A DNA stretch of 7,451 bases from Solirubrobacterales bacterium (GCA_027314825.1 DAHVAB010000121.1:1-7451), one strand, 5' to 3'; positions 1 to 6,489 are shown, counted from the first letter of the stretch. A program made the numbers and translations. Notes: a model not told the origin generated them from the letters alone.

Positions 1-1031
1 ACGTCGTGGTGCGCGGGTCGATCAGCGTCAACCCCAGCACCGCGGCGCTGACGATCACCACCAACCCCATGCCCGAGATGCTGGACGGCATCCCGCTCGG
101 CGTGGACAGGGTGATCGTCGACATCAACAAGGCCGGGTTCATGTTCAACCCGACCAGCTGCAACGCGACGAGCATCGCAGGCACCATCGGAAGCTGGGCA
201 GGAGCGAGCGCGAACGTAAGCACACCGTTCCAGGCTCACAACTGCGCGGCCCTGCCCTTCCACCCCACCCTCACGGCCGAAACCCACGCCCACCACACCC
301 GCCGCACCGGCTCCTACCTGAAGGTGGCGATCGCGGCGGGGCCGGGTGAAGCGAACCTGGCGAAGGTGGACGTCTCGCTGCCGGCGAAGCTGCCGGCGCA
401 GCTGAACACGCTGAAAGGTGCGTGCCTGGAAGCTCAGTTCAAGGCCAACCCTGCCGGTTGTCCGGCGGGGGCGACGGTCGGGCATGTGGTGGTGCACACT
501 CCCGTGCTCTCCAAACCGCTCGAAGGGCCGGCGATCTTCGTCGGTCATGGCGGGCTGAAGTTCCCGGACCTGGCCTTCGTGCTGCAGGGCGAAGGGGTGA
601 CGATCATCCAGGAAGGGATCACCAACATCGAACACGACGTCACGTCCAGCAGCTTCAACGCGATCCCGGACGTGCCGGTCTCATCGATCGAAGTGATCCT
701 GCCGCAGGGAAGCAAACCGGCTCTCGGCGGGAACACCGGGAACATGTGCTACCGCCAGGTCGTCAAGAGGACGCGCCTGCGCGTGCGCCGGCACGGCAGA
801 TGGGTCCACGTGACCAGGAAGGTCCACCGCCGCAAGCGTCTGGCCCTCATCATGCCGACCACGATCACCGGCCAGAACGGCGCTGTGATCCACCAGCGCA
901 CCAGAGTCGCGGTGCGCGGCTGCGGCAAGGCGCACAGCGCCAATCACCACGCCAAGCACGGCAAGCACCACAACAAGCGCCACCACCACAACAAGCGCCA
1001 CCACAACAGCAGGCGCCACAAGAAGAAGTGA
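1..1031 (+). CDS. Large secreted surface-type protein, C-terminal part (5' end outside window)
   Basis: The reading frame is open to the left edge, so only the C-terminal ~342 residues are present. The GTG at 6 is an arbitrary first start in the window. Numbering from it, residues 1-250 are a Thr/Val/Gly/Pro-rich beta-type region with phrases such as FNPTSC, NCAALPF and FPDLAFVLQGEG. I recognise these from long repetitive secreted proteins of Solirubrobacterales whose function is unknown. Six cysteines (52, 80, 140, 152, 248, 306) could form three disulfides, fitting an exported protein. A strongly basic stretch (252-278) interrupts the usual path to the MPTTITGQNGAV segment (283-294). The last ~37 residues are dominated by His, Lys, Arg and Asn. 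No LPXTG motif or C-terminal membrane helix is visible, so any surface attachment would be non-covalent. The gene ends in TGA and converges with the toxin gene. The family call is from memory and the function is unassigned. Confidence 0.7.
   Translation, partial: VVVRGSISVNPSTAALTITTNPMPEMLDGIPLGVDRVIVDINKAGFMFNPTSCNATSIAGTIGSWAGASANVSTPFQAHNCAALPFHPTLTAETHAHHTRRTGSYLKVAIAAGPGEANLAKVDVSLPAKLPAQLNTLKGACLEAQFKANPAGCPAGATVGHVVVHTPVLSKPLEGPAIFVGHGGLKFPDLAFVLQGEGVTIIQEGITNIEHDVTSSSFNAIPDVPVSSIEVILPQGSKPALGGNTGNMCYRQVVKRTRLRVRRHGRWVHVTRKVHRRKRLALIMPTTITGQNGAVIHQRTRVAVRGCGKAHSANHHAKHGKHHNKRHHHNKRHHNSRRHKKK
966..1004 (+). repeat. 18-bp-period repeat coding the His-rich tail
   Basis: A 21-base stretch beginning at 966 recurs exactly at 984, so the two copies overlap with an 18-base period. 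In the reading frame this gives the six-residue unit HHNKRH about twice. It is the core of a tail with 12 histidines in its last 32 residues. Repeats of this kind expand and contract by slippage, so tail length may vary between strains. Confidence 0.75.
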
Positions 1032-1037
1032 GCTGAC

Positions 1038-1084
1038 GCGGACGGCCCCGGCCAGCGGCCACGCGCCGCGCCGGGGCCGTTCGC
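1038..1084 (+). terminator. Strong hairpin terminator between convergent genes
   Basis: Bases 1042-1052 (ACGGCCCCGGC) pair perfectly with 1070-1080, giving an 11-bp GC stem with a 17-base loop. On the plus-strand transcript the stem extends through a G-U pair (1041/1081) to three more GC pairs (1038-1040 with 1082-1084). It starts 7 bases after the stop of the secreted-protein gene and ends 23 bases before the stop of the convergent toxin gene, so it may serve both. There is no real U-tract on either side, as is common for high-GC actinobacterial terminators. The outer extension works better on the plus transcript, because the wobble becomes a C/A mismatch on the minus one. Confidence 0.75.
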
Positions 1085-1106
1085 ATCAGCCCGGGGCGGT
1101 TGCAGG

Positions 1107-1508
1107 CTACGCCGCGCGCAGCTCCGTGGGCGTGATCACGAATCCGAGGCGCTCGGCGCCGCGTCGCAGGCGCATGTCGATCGTGAGCAGGCGACATTTC
1201 AAGATCTTCGCCAGCGCCACATACTCGGCGTCGTAGGTTCGCGCCCAGCCGAACTCGTCGGCGAGCTGCCACGCCTCGCGGCCCAGCGCGGGCGGGTCTT
1301 CCCGTCGGACGGGAGAGTTTTCCAGTCGATCGTGCATGGCGGCGGCGTCCTCGGCGCCGATGCGGCGTGTCCAGCTCTCCAGGTGCAGCATCGATCGGGC
1401 CTCTGACCACATCAACGGCGGCGCGGCGAGGTCGTCGGCGAGAGTCGTGAAGCCGTCCGCGGCGCCGCAGGCCTCGAGGGCCACGCTTGCGTCGATGACG
1501 AGCGTCAC
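1107..1508 (-). CDS. VapC-like PIN-domain ribonuclease toxin
   Basis: This 133-residue protein has the length and layout of a VapC toxin. PIN-domain toxins are Mg-dependent ribonucleases that cut tRNA or rRNA when their antitoxin is lost. The four acidic active-site positions are visible in the expected contexts: D6 (LVIDAS), E37 (WSEARS), D93 (YDAEYVALA) and D111 (LLTIDMRL). The toxin therefore looks intact. The GTG start at 1508 is chosen because it overlaps the antitoxin stop (GTGA, 1505-1508) and puts the VIDAS strand at the N-terminus. A longer frame up to 1586 exists, but its extra 26 residues are antitoxin-gene antisense-like sequence with no PIN similarity. No Shine-Dalgarno is seen, so translation is probably coupled to the antitoxin. 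The stop is TAG. Target RNA cannot be told from sequence. Confidence 0.9.
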   Translation of the reverse strand: MTLVIDASVALEACGAADGFTTLADDLAAPPLMWSEARSMLHLESWTRRIGAEDAAAMHDRLENSPVRREDPPALGREAWQLADEFGWARTYDAEYVALAKILKCRLLTIDMRLRRGAERLGFVITPTELRAA

Positions 1509-1762
1509 CGGTTGCGGCGGGTGTCGTCGAGCACGGCGACCCAGTTGGGCGCCGGCTTCCCGGAGGGCAGGCGGCCCCAGCCCCAATCCTCAGGTATCGG
1601 GGCCGTCTCCGGCTCGCCCCAGGCGCGCAGCCAGTCCTCGACGGTGCGCTGTTGCGGCCGGTCCTCGGTCAGCTCCCGTTCGATGGCCTCAAGCCGTCGC
1701 CACGCCTCGGGGGTATCGGGAAGCTCATCGATGAGCTCATGCAAACGCTCCTTGACGCTCAT
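1505..1762 (-). CDS. Antitoxin of the VapBC-like module
   Basis: This 85-residue protein lies directly before the PIN toxin and shares a GTGA overlap with it. It is expected to bind and neutralise the toxin and probably to repress the pair. Residues 1-34 are charged and helix-prone, with MSVKERLHELIDELPDTP at the start, a form I associate with small antitoxins in high-GC actinobacteria. Residues 50-75 are rich in Pro, Gly and Trp and probably form the extended toxin-wrapping tail. Six tryptophans in 85 residues is unusual. I see no clear ribbon-helix-helix, AbrB or Phd DNA-binding motif, so calling it VapB in the strict sense would be unsafe. The ATG at 1762 has no Shine-Dalgarno but lies 7 bases after a -10-like hexamer, which suggests a leaderless mRNA. 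The role is inferred mainly from the partner gene. Confidence 0.82.
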   Translation of the reverse strand: MSVKERLHELIDELPDTPEAWRRLEAIERELTEDRPQQRTVEDWLRAWGEPETAPIPEDWGWGRLPSGKPAPNWVAVLDDTRRNR

Positions 1763-1768
1763 GCTCGG

Positions 1769-1797
1769 ATTCTACCGCGGAGCGGACAGCTCGCTAA
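1769..1797 (-). promoter_or_regulatory. Candidate leaderless promoter of the toxin-antitoxin pair
   Basis: Reading the minus strand, TAGAAT (1774-1769) differs from TATAAT by one base. Its last T is 7 bases before the A of the antitoxin ATG, which is where transcription would begin. The match upstream is weak: TTAGCG (1797-1792) with a 17-base spacer agrees with TTGACA at three of six positions. The TAG of the hexamer is also the stop codon of the aminotransferase. No Shine-Dalgarno is present, which agrees with a leaderless start. No start site has been measured. Confidence 0.45.
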
Positions 1798-3202
1798 GCG
1801 TCTCGGCGAAGATCTCGATCCCCGTTCGCAGCAGCGGCTCGGTTATGACGAGCGGCGGCAGGAAGCGGGCGACGTTGGAGAAGTGGCCGCCGACCTCGAT
1901 GATGAGGCCCCGCTCGCAGCAGGCTCTGCGCAGGGCGGCGGCGAGCTCAGGCCACGGCTGCCGGGTCTCGCGGTCGCGGACGAGCTCGATGCCGATCATC
2001 AGGCCACGGCCGCGGACCTCCCCGATCGAGGACAGGGAGGGGGCGGCATCTCCGAGCAGCTCCAGCGCCAGCTCGCCGAGGCGGGCGGAGTGGGCGGCCA
2101 GGTCGGTCTCCCGCATGAAGTCGATCGCCGCGGAGCCGGCCGCCATCGCGACCTGATGACCCCTAAAAGTCCCTATGTGGCCGCCGGGCCGCCAGGCGGC
2201 ATCGAGAGCCGGGTCGTAGGCGATGCAGGAGAGGGGGTAGCCGATCCCGCCGATCGCCTTGGAGAGCAGGAGGATGTCGGGGGTGATGCCGTCGCGTTCG
2301 CAGGCGAACATGGTGCCGGTGCGGGCGAAGCCTGTCTGGATCTCATCGACGATCAGCAGGACGCCATGCTCGCGGGTGATCCGGCGCAGCTCGGCCAGGA
2401 AGCCGTCGGGAGGGACGATCGTGCCGCCCTCGCCCTGGATCGGCTCCACTATCACTGCGGCCGGCAGGGGGATGCCGCTGTGGGGGTCTGAGAGGCTGCT
2501 GGCTAGCAGGTGCGCGCAGGCGGCGGCGCACTGCTCGGGCGTGCCGGGCCCCACCGGGCTGCGGTACGCATAGGGGTAGGGCATGAAGTGCACGGGCGCG
2601 CTGAGCGGCCCGCCGCAGGAGGTGTCGCTGGTCACGGAGAGCGCGCCGGATGTCATCCCGTGGTAGGAGCCCTGGAAGGCGATGACCGTCTCGCGGCCGG
2701 TGTGTGCGCGCGCCAGCTTCAGCGCGGCCTCCACGGCGTCGGAGCCGGTCGGCCCGCCGAAGTGAAAGCGGGCGCGGTCGCGCAGGTCGCCCGGCATGAT
2801 GGCTCGGAGGCGACGCATCAGCGCGAGCTTGGCCTCGGTGGGGAAGTCGAGCGCGTGCACGAGCCGGCGTTGTTGATCGGCTGCCGCCGCGAGGGCCGCG
2901 TCGTTGGAGTGCCCGACGTTCAGCACGCCCGCGCCGCCGAAGAAGTCGAGGTATGTGTTGCCGTCGACGTCGCGCATCGTCGCGCCGCGCCCTTCGGCGA
3001 TCGCGATCGGCACGCTGCGGGGGTAGGAGCGCGCACCGCTCTCAAGCTCGGCCTGCTCGGCCAGCATCGCGGCGGAGCGCGGCCCCGGCACGGGACCGGA
3101 GACGGACGGCGCGGGGGCGAAGTGCATCGCCGCGCGCTCCTCTTCGCGCGCGCCGGGCGCGGCCGCCGGCGCCGCCGGCTGCTCTGCGATCGTCTCGCTC
3201 AC
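1772..3202 (-). CDS. Class III PLP aminotransferase, diaminobutyrate/GABA type
   Basis: This 476-residue protein is a fold-type I, class III aminotransferase that would move an amino group between an omega-amino or diamino acid and a 2-oxo acid such as 2-oxoglutarate. Visible motifs are YLDFFGGAGVLNVGH (84-98), GPTGSDAVEAALKLAR (150-165) for phosphate binding, the FQGSYHGMT segment (176-184), EPIQGEGG (253-260), the PLP-ring aspartate D286 in VDEIQTGFARTG, and the Schiff-base lysine K315 in LSKAIGG, followed by GTFRGHQ (344-350). These spacings match diaminobutyrate-2-oxoglutarate aminotransferases best; acetylornithine and GABA enzymes are the alternatives. The first ~35 residues are Ala/Pro/Glu-rich and outside the domain. 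The GTG start at 3202 overlaps the LysRS-like stop (GTGA), and ATG 3127 is a possible later start. No ectA- or siderophore-type neighbours appear, so the true substrate is open. Confidence 0.85.
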   Translation of the reverse strand: MSETIAEQPAAPAAAPGAREEERAAMHFAPAPSVSGPVPGPRSAAMLAEQAELESGARSYPRSVPIAIAEGRGATMRDVDGNTYLDFFGGAGVLNVGHSNDAALAAAADQQRRLVHALDFPTEAKLALMRRLRAIMPGDLRDRARFHFGGPTGSDAVEAALKLARAHTGRETVIAFQGSYHGMTSGALSVTSDTSCGGPLSAPVHFMPYPYAYRSPVGPGTPEQCAAACAHLLASSLSDPHSGIPLPAAVIVEPIQGEGGTIVPPDGFLAELRRITREHGVLLIVDEIQTGFARTGTMFACERDGITPDILLLSKAIGGIGYPLSCIAYDPALDAAWRPGGHIGTFRGHQVAMAAGSAAIDFMRETDLAAHSARLGELALELLGDAAPSLSSIGEVRGRGLMIGIELVRDRETRQPWPELAAALRRACCERGLIIEVGGHFSNVARFLPPLVITEPLLRTGIEIFAETLSELSAPR

Positions 3203-4713
3203 AGCTCTCGCATGATCGGAAATGGGATCACCTCGCGCAGGGTCTCCCTGCCGGTCAGGATCATCACCAGCCGGTCGACCCCCATGCCGCCGGAGGCCGA
3301 GGGCGCCAGCCCGTACTCCAGCGAGCGCACGTAGTCCTCGTCGAAGGGGTGGGCCTCCTCAGCCTGCTCGCCCCGGCCGCGCCGCTGGGCGAGGAAGCGC
3401 TCGCGCTGCTCCACCGGGTCGGTCACCTCGCTGTCGCCGCTGACGAGCTCCACCCCGCCGATCACGGCGTCGAAGTGCTCGGCCAGCCGCGGCTCGGTGG
3501 CGTGGCGCTTGGTGATCGGGAACGGCTCCACCGGGAAGTCGAAGACGATCGTGGGGTCGATCAGGGTCTGCTCGACGATCTTCGAGTAGATGACGTGCAC
3601 GGCCTGCGCCCAGGAGGCCTGCGGGTCGATCCACTCTCCGTGCTCCGAGAGCACCGCGATCAGCGCCGCGGCGTCGCTGTCCATGATCTCCGCGCCGGTG
3701 ACGCGCAGGATCTCCTCGTGCATCGTGGTGCGCCGCCAGACGGCCAGATCGAGCGTGCGCCCGTCGCGCTGCACCTTCGTGGTGCCGAGCACCTCGCGGG
3801 CGACCTGCGCGACCATCTCTTCGGTGAAGCGGGCGACGTCGGTGTGGTCGGCGTAGGCCTGCAGCCACTCCAGCATCGTGAACTCCGGGCTGTGGCGGTA
3901 GGAGATGCCCTCGTTGCGGAAGCACTTGCCGAGGTCGTAGACGTTCTCCATCCCGCCGATCAGGCAGCGGTTGAGGTAGAGCTCGACGGAGATCCGCAGC
4001 GAGACCTCGATGTCAAGCGCGTTGTGGTGGGTGGCGAACGGCCGGGCTGAGGCGCCGCCGGCCAGCGACTGCAGCACGGGCGTTTCCACCTCGATGAACC
4101 CTCGAGAGGCCATGAAGGCCCGCAGCGCCTCGATCGTCTGAGAGCGCACTCGGAAGAGCTCCCGGGCCTCCTGGTTTCCGAGCAGGTCGAGCTCGCGGTG
4201 GCGGTGGCGGGTGCCGGCGTCCGTGACGCCGTGGTGGCGGTCGGGAGGCGCCTGCAGCGCCTTTGTCAGAAGCGTGCTCTCGTGCACGCTCACGGCCACC
4301 TGGCCGCGCTGGGTGACGTACAGGCAGCCGGAGACCGCGACGATGTCGCCGATGTCGTAGTCGAGCAGCCGCTCGTAGGCCTCGTCGCCGAGCGTGTCCG
4401 CGGCGGCGTAGAGCTGGATCTCCCCCGAGTTGTCGCGCAGGTCGAGAAAGGCCTTGCGGCCGTGGCTGCGCTCGCCGACGATCCGGCCGGCCAGGGCGTA
4501 TGGATGCTCCGGGTGCTCGCCGGGGGAAAGCGCCGCCGGATCGTGGGCGGCCAGGACCGCGGCCGCCTCGGCGCGCCGCCCGGTCAGCGGGAGGTGCGCG
4601 AACGGCTCGCGGCCGTCCTCGCGCAGGCGCCGCATCTTCGCGAGGCGCTCGGCGTCACCGTCGAGGGAGGGCGCGGCGGCATCGCCGGCCTCGGTGTCGG
4701 TCTGTGTGTCCAT
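3199..4713 (-). CDS. lysS: Lysyl-tRNA synthetase-like protein (class II), divergent lysine pocket
   Basis: This 504-residue protein has the full class IIb LysRS layout: an OB-fold anticodon domain (~70-155) followed by the catalytic domain. Motif 1 is near 205-215 (GFIEVETPVLQ), motif 2 spans 265-282 (FRNEG, then RHSPEFTMLE), and motif 3 is GMGVDRLVM (476-484). ATP-binding Arg266 and Glu268 are present. OB-fold F89 and Q100 align with E. coli F85 and Q96, which read the anticodon. Against E. coli LysRS, the lysine-contacting Tyr280, Asn424 and Phe426 align with L284, S425 and D427, while the acidic E244, E282 and E429 are kept. Other near-invariant sites also differ: SVELYLNRC for APELYLKRL, and RELDL for RYLDL. 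It is too long and has the wrong domains for EpmA. It starts 9 bases after mrp. It could be the housekeeping enzyme of this lineage or a paralogue with changed specificity; family membership is certain, substrate is not. Confidence 0.9.
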   Translation of the reverse strand: MDTQTDTEAGDAAAPSLDGDAERLAKMRRLREDGREPFAHLPLTGRRAEAAAVLAAHDPAALSPGEHPEHPYALAGRIVGERSHGRKAFLDLRDNSGEIQLYAAADTLGDEAYERLLDYDIGDIVAVSGCLYVTQRGQVAVSVHESTLLTKALQAPPDRHHGVTDAGTRHRHRELDLLGNQEARELFRVRSQTIEALRAFMASRGFIEVETPVLQSLAGGASARPFATHHNALDIEVSLRISVELYLNRCLIGGMENVYDLGKCFRNEGISYRHSPEFTMLEWLQAYADHTDVARFTEEMVAQVAREVLGTTKVQRDGRTLDLAVWRRTTMHEEILRVTGAEIMDSDAAALIAVLSEHGEWIDPQASWAQAVHVIYSKIVEQTLIDPTIVFDFPVEPFPITKRHATEPRLAEHFDAVIGGVELVSGDSEVTDPVEQRERFLAQRRGRGEQAEEAHPFDEDYVRSLEYGLAPSASGGMGVDRLVMILTGRETLREVIPFPIMREL

Positions 4714-4722
4714 GCGGGCCGC

Positions 4723-5898
4723 TCAGGCCATCGGCAGGGACATCCCCGCCGGTTTGGCCGCCACCGCGGCGGGCGCCGGCGCGTGCTCTGTCACGTTCAG
4801 CATCGGCAGCGACGGGGCGCTCGCCGTCGCCGGAGTCATCGCGATCAGCCCCCGCGCGGCGTGCGCGATCGCCTGCGCCGCCGGATCGTCCGGATCCTCG
4901 ATCACGAGCGGCACGCCGCTGTCGGCATGCTCGCGCAGCGGCATCGTCAGCGGAACCTTGGCCAGCAGCGGCACGTCGAGCTCGTCGGCGAGCGACTGGC
5001 CTCCGCCCTCCCCGAAGATCTGGAAGCGCTCGCCGGAGGGGGTGGTGAAGCCGGACATGTTCTCGATCACGCCGGCGATCTCGAGCGACAGCTTGCGCGC
5101 CATCTCCGCCGAGCGGCGGGCGACCTTCTGCGCGGTCGGCTGGGGCGTGGTGACGATCACGAACTGCGACTGGGGCAGGAGTTGGGCGAGGGTCATCGAG
5201 ACGTCGCCGGTGCCGGGGGGAAGGTCGATCAGCAGGTGGTCGAGCGGGCCCCATTCGACGTCCTGCAGGAACTGGGTGAGCGCCTTGTGCAGCATGGGGC
5301 CCCGCCAGACCACGGCGGCGTCCTCCTCCACGAAGAAGCCGATCGACATCACCTTCACGCCCTGGGCCTGCAGCGGCACGATCTTGCGCGCCGCGGAGAC
5401 CGGCGGGCGCTGCGCGCCGAGGCCGTACATACGGGGGATCGAGTAGCCCCACACGTCCGCGTCGAGCACGCCGACCCGCTTGCCCTGCGCGGCGAGCGCC
5501 GCGGCGAGGTTCGCGGTCAGCGTGGACTTGCCGACGCCGCCCTTGCCGGAGCCGATGCAGAGAACGCTCCCGACCTGGGCGAGCTCGCCTTCCGGGAGGC
5601 TGCCGCGCTGCAGCTTCTGGCGCAGCGCCGCCTTCTGGGCGTCGTCCAGCACGTCGAAGTAGACATTGACGTGGGCGACCCCGTCGAGCGCCGAGACCGC
5701 CTCGGCGACCGACTTCTGGAAATGGCCCCTGATCGGGCAGCCGGCGGTCGTCAATGAGACGGTGACGTCGATGACCCCGTTGCCGCCGATCTTCACCTCG
5801 CGCACCATGTCCAGCTCGACGATCGAGCGGTGAAGCTCGGGGTCGATGACGGCTGTCAGGGCGTCGCGGATCTCCGACTCGGTGACCATCTCCTGCAT
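4723..5898 (-). CDS. mrp: Mrp/ApbC-family iron-sulfur cluster carrier ATPase
   Basis: This 391-residue cytoplasmic protein belongs to the Mrp/NBP35 group, dimeric P-loop ATPases that carry Fe-S clusters to target proteins. Residues 1-95 are a MIP18/DUF59 domain with C54 in TTAGCP. The deviant Walker A is GSGKGGVGKST (116-126). DADVWGYSIPRM (146-157) and LIDLPPGTGD (223-232) are the usual switch and Walker B segments. The C-terminal CxxC that binds the bridging cluster in most bacterial Mrp is absent: ENMSGF is followed by TTPS (285-288). To my recollection mycobacterial Mrp also lacks it. The last ~45 residues are Ala/Pro-rich and probably disordered. Of the two near ATGs, 5898 is used; the ATG at 5889 has AGGAG abutting it with no spacing, so it is not a proper ribosome site. 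It is first in the string leading to the LysRS-like and aminotransferase genes. Confidence 0.92.
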   Translation of the reverse strand: MQEMVTESEIRDALTAVIDPELHRSIVELDMVREVKIGGNGVIDVTVSLTTAGCPIRGHFQKSVAEAVSALDGVAHVNVYFDVLDDAQKAALRQKLQRGSLPEGELAQVGSVLCIGSGKGGVGKSTLTANLAAALAAQGKRVGVLDADVWGYSIPRMYGLGAQRPPVSAARKIVPLQAQGVKVMSIGFFVEEDAAVVWRGPMLHKALTQFLQDVEWGPLDHLLIDLPPGTGDVSMTLAQLLPQSQFVIVTTPQPTAQKVARRSAEMARKLSLEIAGVIENMSGFTTPSGERFQIFGEGGGQSLADELDVPLLAKVPLTMPLREHADSGVPLVIEDPDDPAAQAIAHAARGLIAMTPATASAPSLPMLNVTEHAPAPAAVAAKPAGMSLPMA

Positions 5899-5924
5899 TG
5901 TGGCAAACCCCGGCCGGCGAACCT

Positions 5925-5946
5925 GCGCCCGACCCCCGCCGGGCGC
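5925..5946 (-). other. 7-bp inverted repeat between the basic protein gene and mrp
   Basis: GCGCCCG (5925-5931) pairs with 5940-5946 across an 8-base loop. It sits in the 93-base gap, 26 bases before the mrp start. No U-tract follows it on the minus strand. It could be a weak terminator for the upstream gene or a structure in the mrp leader; the sequence does not decide. I saw no convincing -10 element elsewhere in this gap. Confidence 0.35.
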
Positions 5947-5991
5947 GGCTCGGCGGAGGGGCGGGGCGTGGTCAGGCTGGGTCGGGAGCGC

Positions 5992-6480
5992 TCAGGCGGC
6001 GAGCCGGTCCTGGATCCGCTTGGGCAGCGGGACGTTCTCGCGCAGCGTGCGCCCGGTGTGCTCAAGCCTGGTCCTGGTCCTGCGCGCCTCGCGCTCCAGG
6101 CCGCTCCTGGTCCTGCGCGCCTCGCGCGTGAGACCGCTGCGCGCGCTCTCACCGCGCCGCTCGAAGCGTCGCAGCTGCGCCTGCGCCTTCGCCGGCGAGG
6201 AGTAGTCGGAGATGACGCCGCCGACGTCGTCGATCAGCCGGTCGCGGGCGATCAGCGCCGCTCCCACCGGGATCAGCACGGCGCGCTCGGCGTATCCGGC
6301 GATCAGGTCGGCCGGACCTGAGCGCCTGGATGAGCGGCGAGCCTTCGCGGCCGTGCTGCCGCCGGCGCTCTTGCGCGAGCCGGCCGTCTTGGCGCGCCGG
6401 GTGCCGCCGGTGCTGCGCCGCGCGCCGGTGGAGCGCTTGGCCGCCGCGGTCGTATCTGTATCGGATGTCGTCTCAGCCAT
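5992..6480 (-). CDS. Basic histone-like/phasin-like protein with 11-residue repeats
   Basis: I do not recognise a named family for this 162-residue protein. Residues 1-55 are low-complexity Ser/Thr/Ala/Gly with many Lys and Arg, like the disordered DNA-binding tails of actinobacterial histone-like proteins. Residues 57-92 form a more hydrophobic segment (DLIAGYAERAVLIPVGAALI core) similar in feel to the N-terminal helices of phasins and heparin-binding haemagglutinins. Residues 104-147 are four 11-residue units, each with a hydrophobic third position, many Arg, and Arg at the end. The 11-residue period fits a long amphipathic surface-binding helix. The ATG at 6480 is supported by AGGAGG (6495-6490) with 9-base spacing. 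No signal peptide is evident. A nucleoid protein or a granule/membrane-surface protein that also binds nucleic acid are the two readings; PhaF-type phasins combine such parts in the opposite order. A possible SOS box lies upstream. Confidence 0.75.
   Translation of the reverse strand: MAETTSDTDTTAAAKRSTGARRSTGGTRRAKTAGSRKSAGGSTAAKARRSSRRSGPADLIAGYAERAVLIPVGAALIARDRLIDDVGGVISDYSSPAKAQAQLRRFERRGESARSGLTREARRTRSGLEREARRTRTRLEHTGRTLRENVPLPKRIQDRLAA
6040..6171 (-). repeat. Four 33-bp (11-residue) coding repeats
   Basis: The codons for residues 104-147 fall into four 33-base units: RRFERRGESAR, SGLTREARRTR, SGLEREARRTR and TRLEHTGRTLR. The middle two are nearly identical at the DNA level: 23 bases at 6072-6094 recur exactly at 6105-6127. 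That points to a recent unit duplication inside an older array. Confidence 0.8.
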
Positions 6481-6489
6481 GTGGGTGGG

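Noticed and set aside
1652..4050. Several long plus-strand open frames across the aminotransferase and the LysRS-like gene.
   Set aside because: They are low-complexity shadows that overlap one another. The minus-strand genes have full family motifs and operon-type junctions.
3199..4713. The LysRS-like gene as EpmA (elongation factor P lysylation enzyme), suggested by the TMLEW sequence in motif 2.
   Set aside because: EpmA is about 325 residues and lacks the OB-fold domain. This protein has a complete anticodon domain and standard LysRS length.
4198..5757. A 519-codon plus-strand open frame antisense to the mrp and lysS genes.
   Set aside because: The translation is Arg/Gly/Ala/His-rich without any motif, while the opposite strand carries intact Mrp and LysRS motifs. 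Long antisense frames are expected at this GC content.
5887..5895. AGGAG next to the second ATG (5889) of mrp as a ribosome site deciding the start.
   Set aside because: There is no spacer between AGGAG and the ATG, whereas 5-9 bases are needed. It simply encodes Gln-Glu between the two Met codons.
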